Assembly: GCF_001039355.2 (NCBI RefSeq)
Contig: NW_019775647.1
Coordinates: 738,286-802,285 of the forward strand
DNA from: Lingula anatina
Taxonomy: Eukaryota; Brachiopoda; Lingulata; Lingulida; Lingulidae
DNA: 64,000 bases
Reading direction: 5' to 3'
Below are positions 63,059-64,000 of this stretch, piece after piece. Below the pieces are notes generated by a model. The model was given only the letters and a program-made list of their open reading frames with translations. It ran no database searches and was not told the DNA's origin. The position numbers and the translations under genes are program-made. How positions within the stretch are numbered: the first letter of the stretch is position 1; the number at the start of each line of letters is the position of its first letter.

Positions 63059-64000
63059 TCCTACTTATCGATCAATGCGCGACGGTCAATCGTGATACGC
63101 TTTAACGAATGGCAAGCATCATTTATGCTTTGGAGACGTTAAACAATTCCCGATTTAGTTAATTGGAAAATCGTTATCACTTAACTTTGTTAGAGGAGGA
63201 GCTCAGATTGTGTGTATAAAACACAGTATTTTACCTGATGACTTAATTGTATTAAAACGTGTATGACCCATGTAGCGGCATCATTTTTACCAGTCATCGA
63301 ACACTTCCAAATGACAAGGAACAACAATAATGTTCTTTGATTATTACTATAAGTTTAAAAAATTATTTGGATCCGGATCAGCATCACTGCAAAAAGAGCA
63401 TATATCTTACGTTAGAGTTTCTTTCAAAAACTTCATTTGCTATAATTTATATTGTTTGCTTCTGTATCATTTCTGCATCTATGTACGTACTTTAAAATGA
63501 AGTCGTATTTTAATGGTTAGACCCGGTTATTCTATGACAATTAATTAGCTTTAACATCCCAGTTCACACACGTTGAGTTTGTCTCATTCTGAACAAGTGT
63601 ACTGTATAATATTCACTGGTGGAGCCAGGATTTTGTTTTGAAAGGGGTTGGGGTGGTCAAGAAGTTTTAAAACTGCCGATTAAGTGATGAAAATATGAGA
63701 AGGTAGACCAATTTTTACCGTAATTAGGTGGGGATCGGAATGGCAGAAATGCTTGCTTTTGTCACTTTTCGATTATTATTAATCCGTTTTATTATGATTG
63801 TTTTATTTATATTATTTATTTATTCATTTCTGTTTTATTTGGGTTACTATGATTTATTCTATTTTATTTTATTGTGGGTGTGAATGGGGGAAGAGGTACC
63901 TCCGAAACCCGATATGCCCATTCCTGAATCCTCCACCGACACCAGATCTAGAGTATCGAGTCATTCAAACATTTCTTTCGGATGTATTTACTTAGGTGTT
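63059..64000. other. Intergenic, right edge of window
   Basis: No gene, RNA or clear repeat recognised. AT-rich, with a TTTAT-type low-complexity patch at about 63785-63880. Confidence 0.5.

Noticed and set aside
63600-63670. Possible transposon end (GGAGCCAGGATTTTG...GGGG) similar to 52360-52400
   Set aside because: Similarity is short and G-rich; no inverted partner or target duplication found.

Overview
This window looks like nuclear DNA from a non-vertebrate, probably marine, bilaterian animal such as a mollusc or an ambulacrarian. The genes have GT-AG introns and TATA-type promoters, there are many short inverted-repeat transposons and microsatellites, and one protein has the secreted/membrane Ig-EGF architecture typical of metazoans. 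I cannot name the species.

Layout. (1) 1.1-7.0 kb, minus strand: a complete seven-exon gene for a small type I membrane protein (signal peptide, Ig domain, three EGF domains, transmembrane helix, short tail). (2) 8.2-21.7 kb, 34.5-49.3 kb and 50.9-63.0 kb, minus strand: a tandem array of seven gustatory-receptor-like (GRL) loci, here called A-G. Six are intact and one (D) is a mosaic pseudogene. Each intact gene has one long exon for TM1-TM6 and three tiny exons joined by phase-0 introns. The last exon carries the TYxxxxxQF signature of the insect Gr/Or superfamily. A and B are recent duplicates, D and E share their 3' halves and flanks, and F and G are diverged. Paralogs A, B, C and E keep a shared core promoter (TATA box plus a GTACAGCAGCTCACG-like element). 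(3) 24.1-33.7 kb, plus strand, inside the array: a multi-exon HoxX-like gene (formyltransferase plus enoyl-CoA-hydratase domains). HoxX belongs to the bacterial [NiFe]-hydrogenase CO-ligand pathway, so it is unexpected beside animal receptor genes and is the most striking item here. Part of its C-terminal domain is missing at an ambiguous base (32826).

The rest is introns and intergenic DNA with several transposon families. These include an 872-bp Harbinger-like MITE whose empty site is preserved in paralog A, a hAT-like MITE, an intronic MITE shared by A, B and G, a hexamer-built palindromic element, and LINE reverse-transcriptase remnants. Several assembly defects need care: a 767-nt poly-T run plus gap with duplicated flanks (12.3-14.95 kb), a gap with a homopolymer-smeared duplicate flank (51.4-52.0 kb), and a 3-kb tandem copy joined at an N inside the HoxX intron (24.5-30.5 kb).

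The GRL genes probably encode seven-TM ligand-gated channel-like chemoreceptors. Nothing in the sequence links the HoxX-like enzyme functionally to them; its position may be chance.
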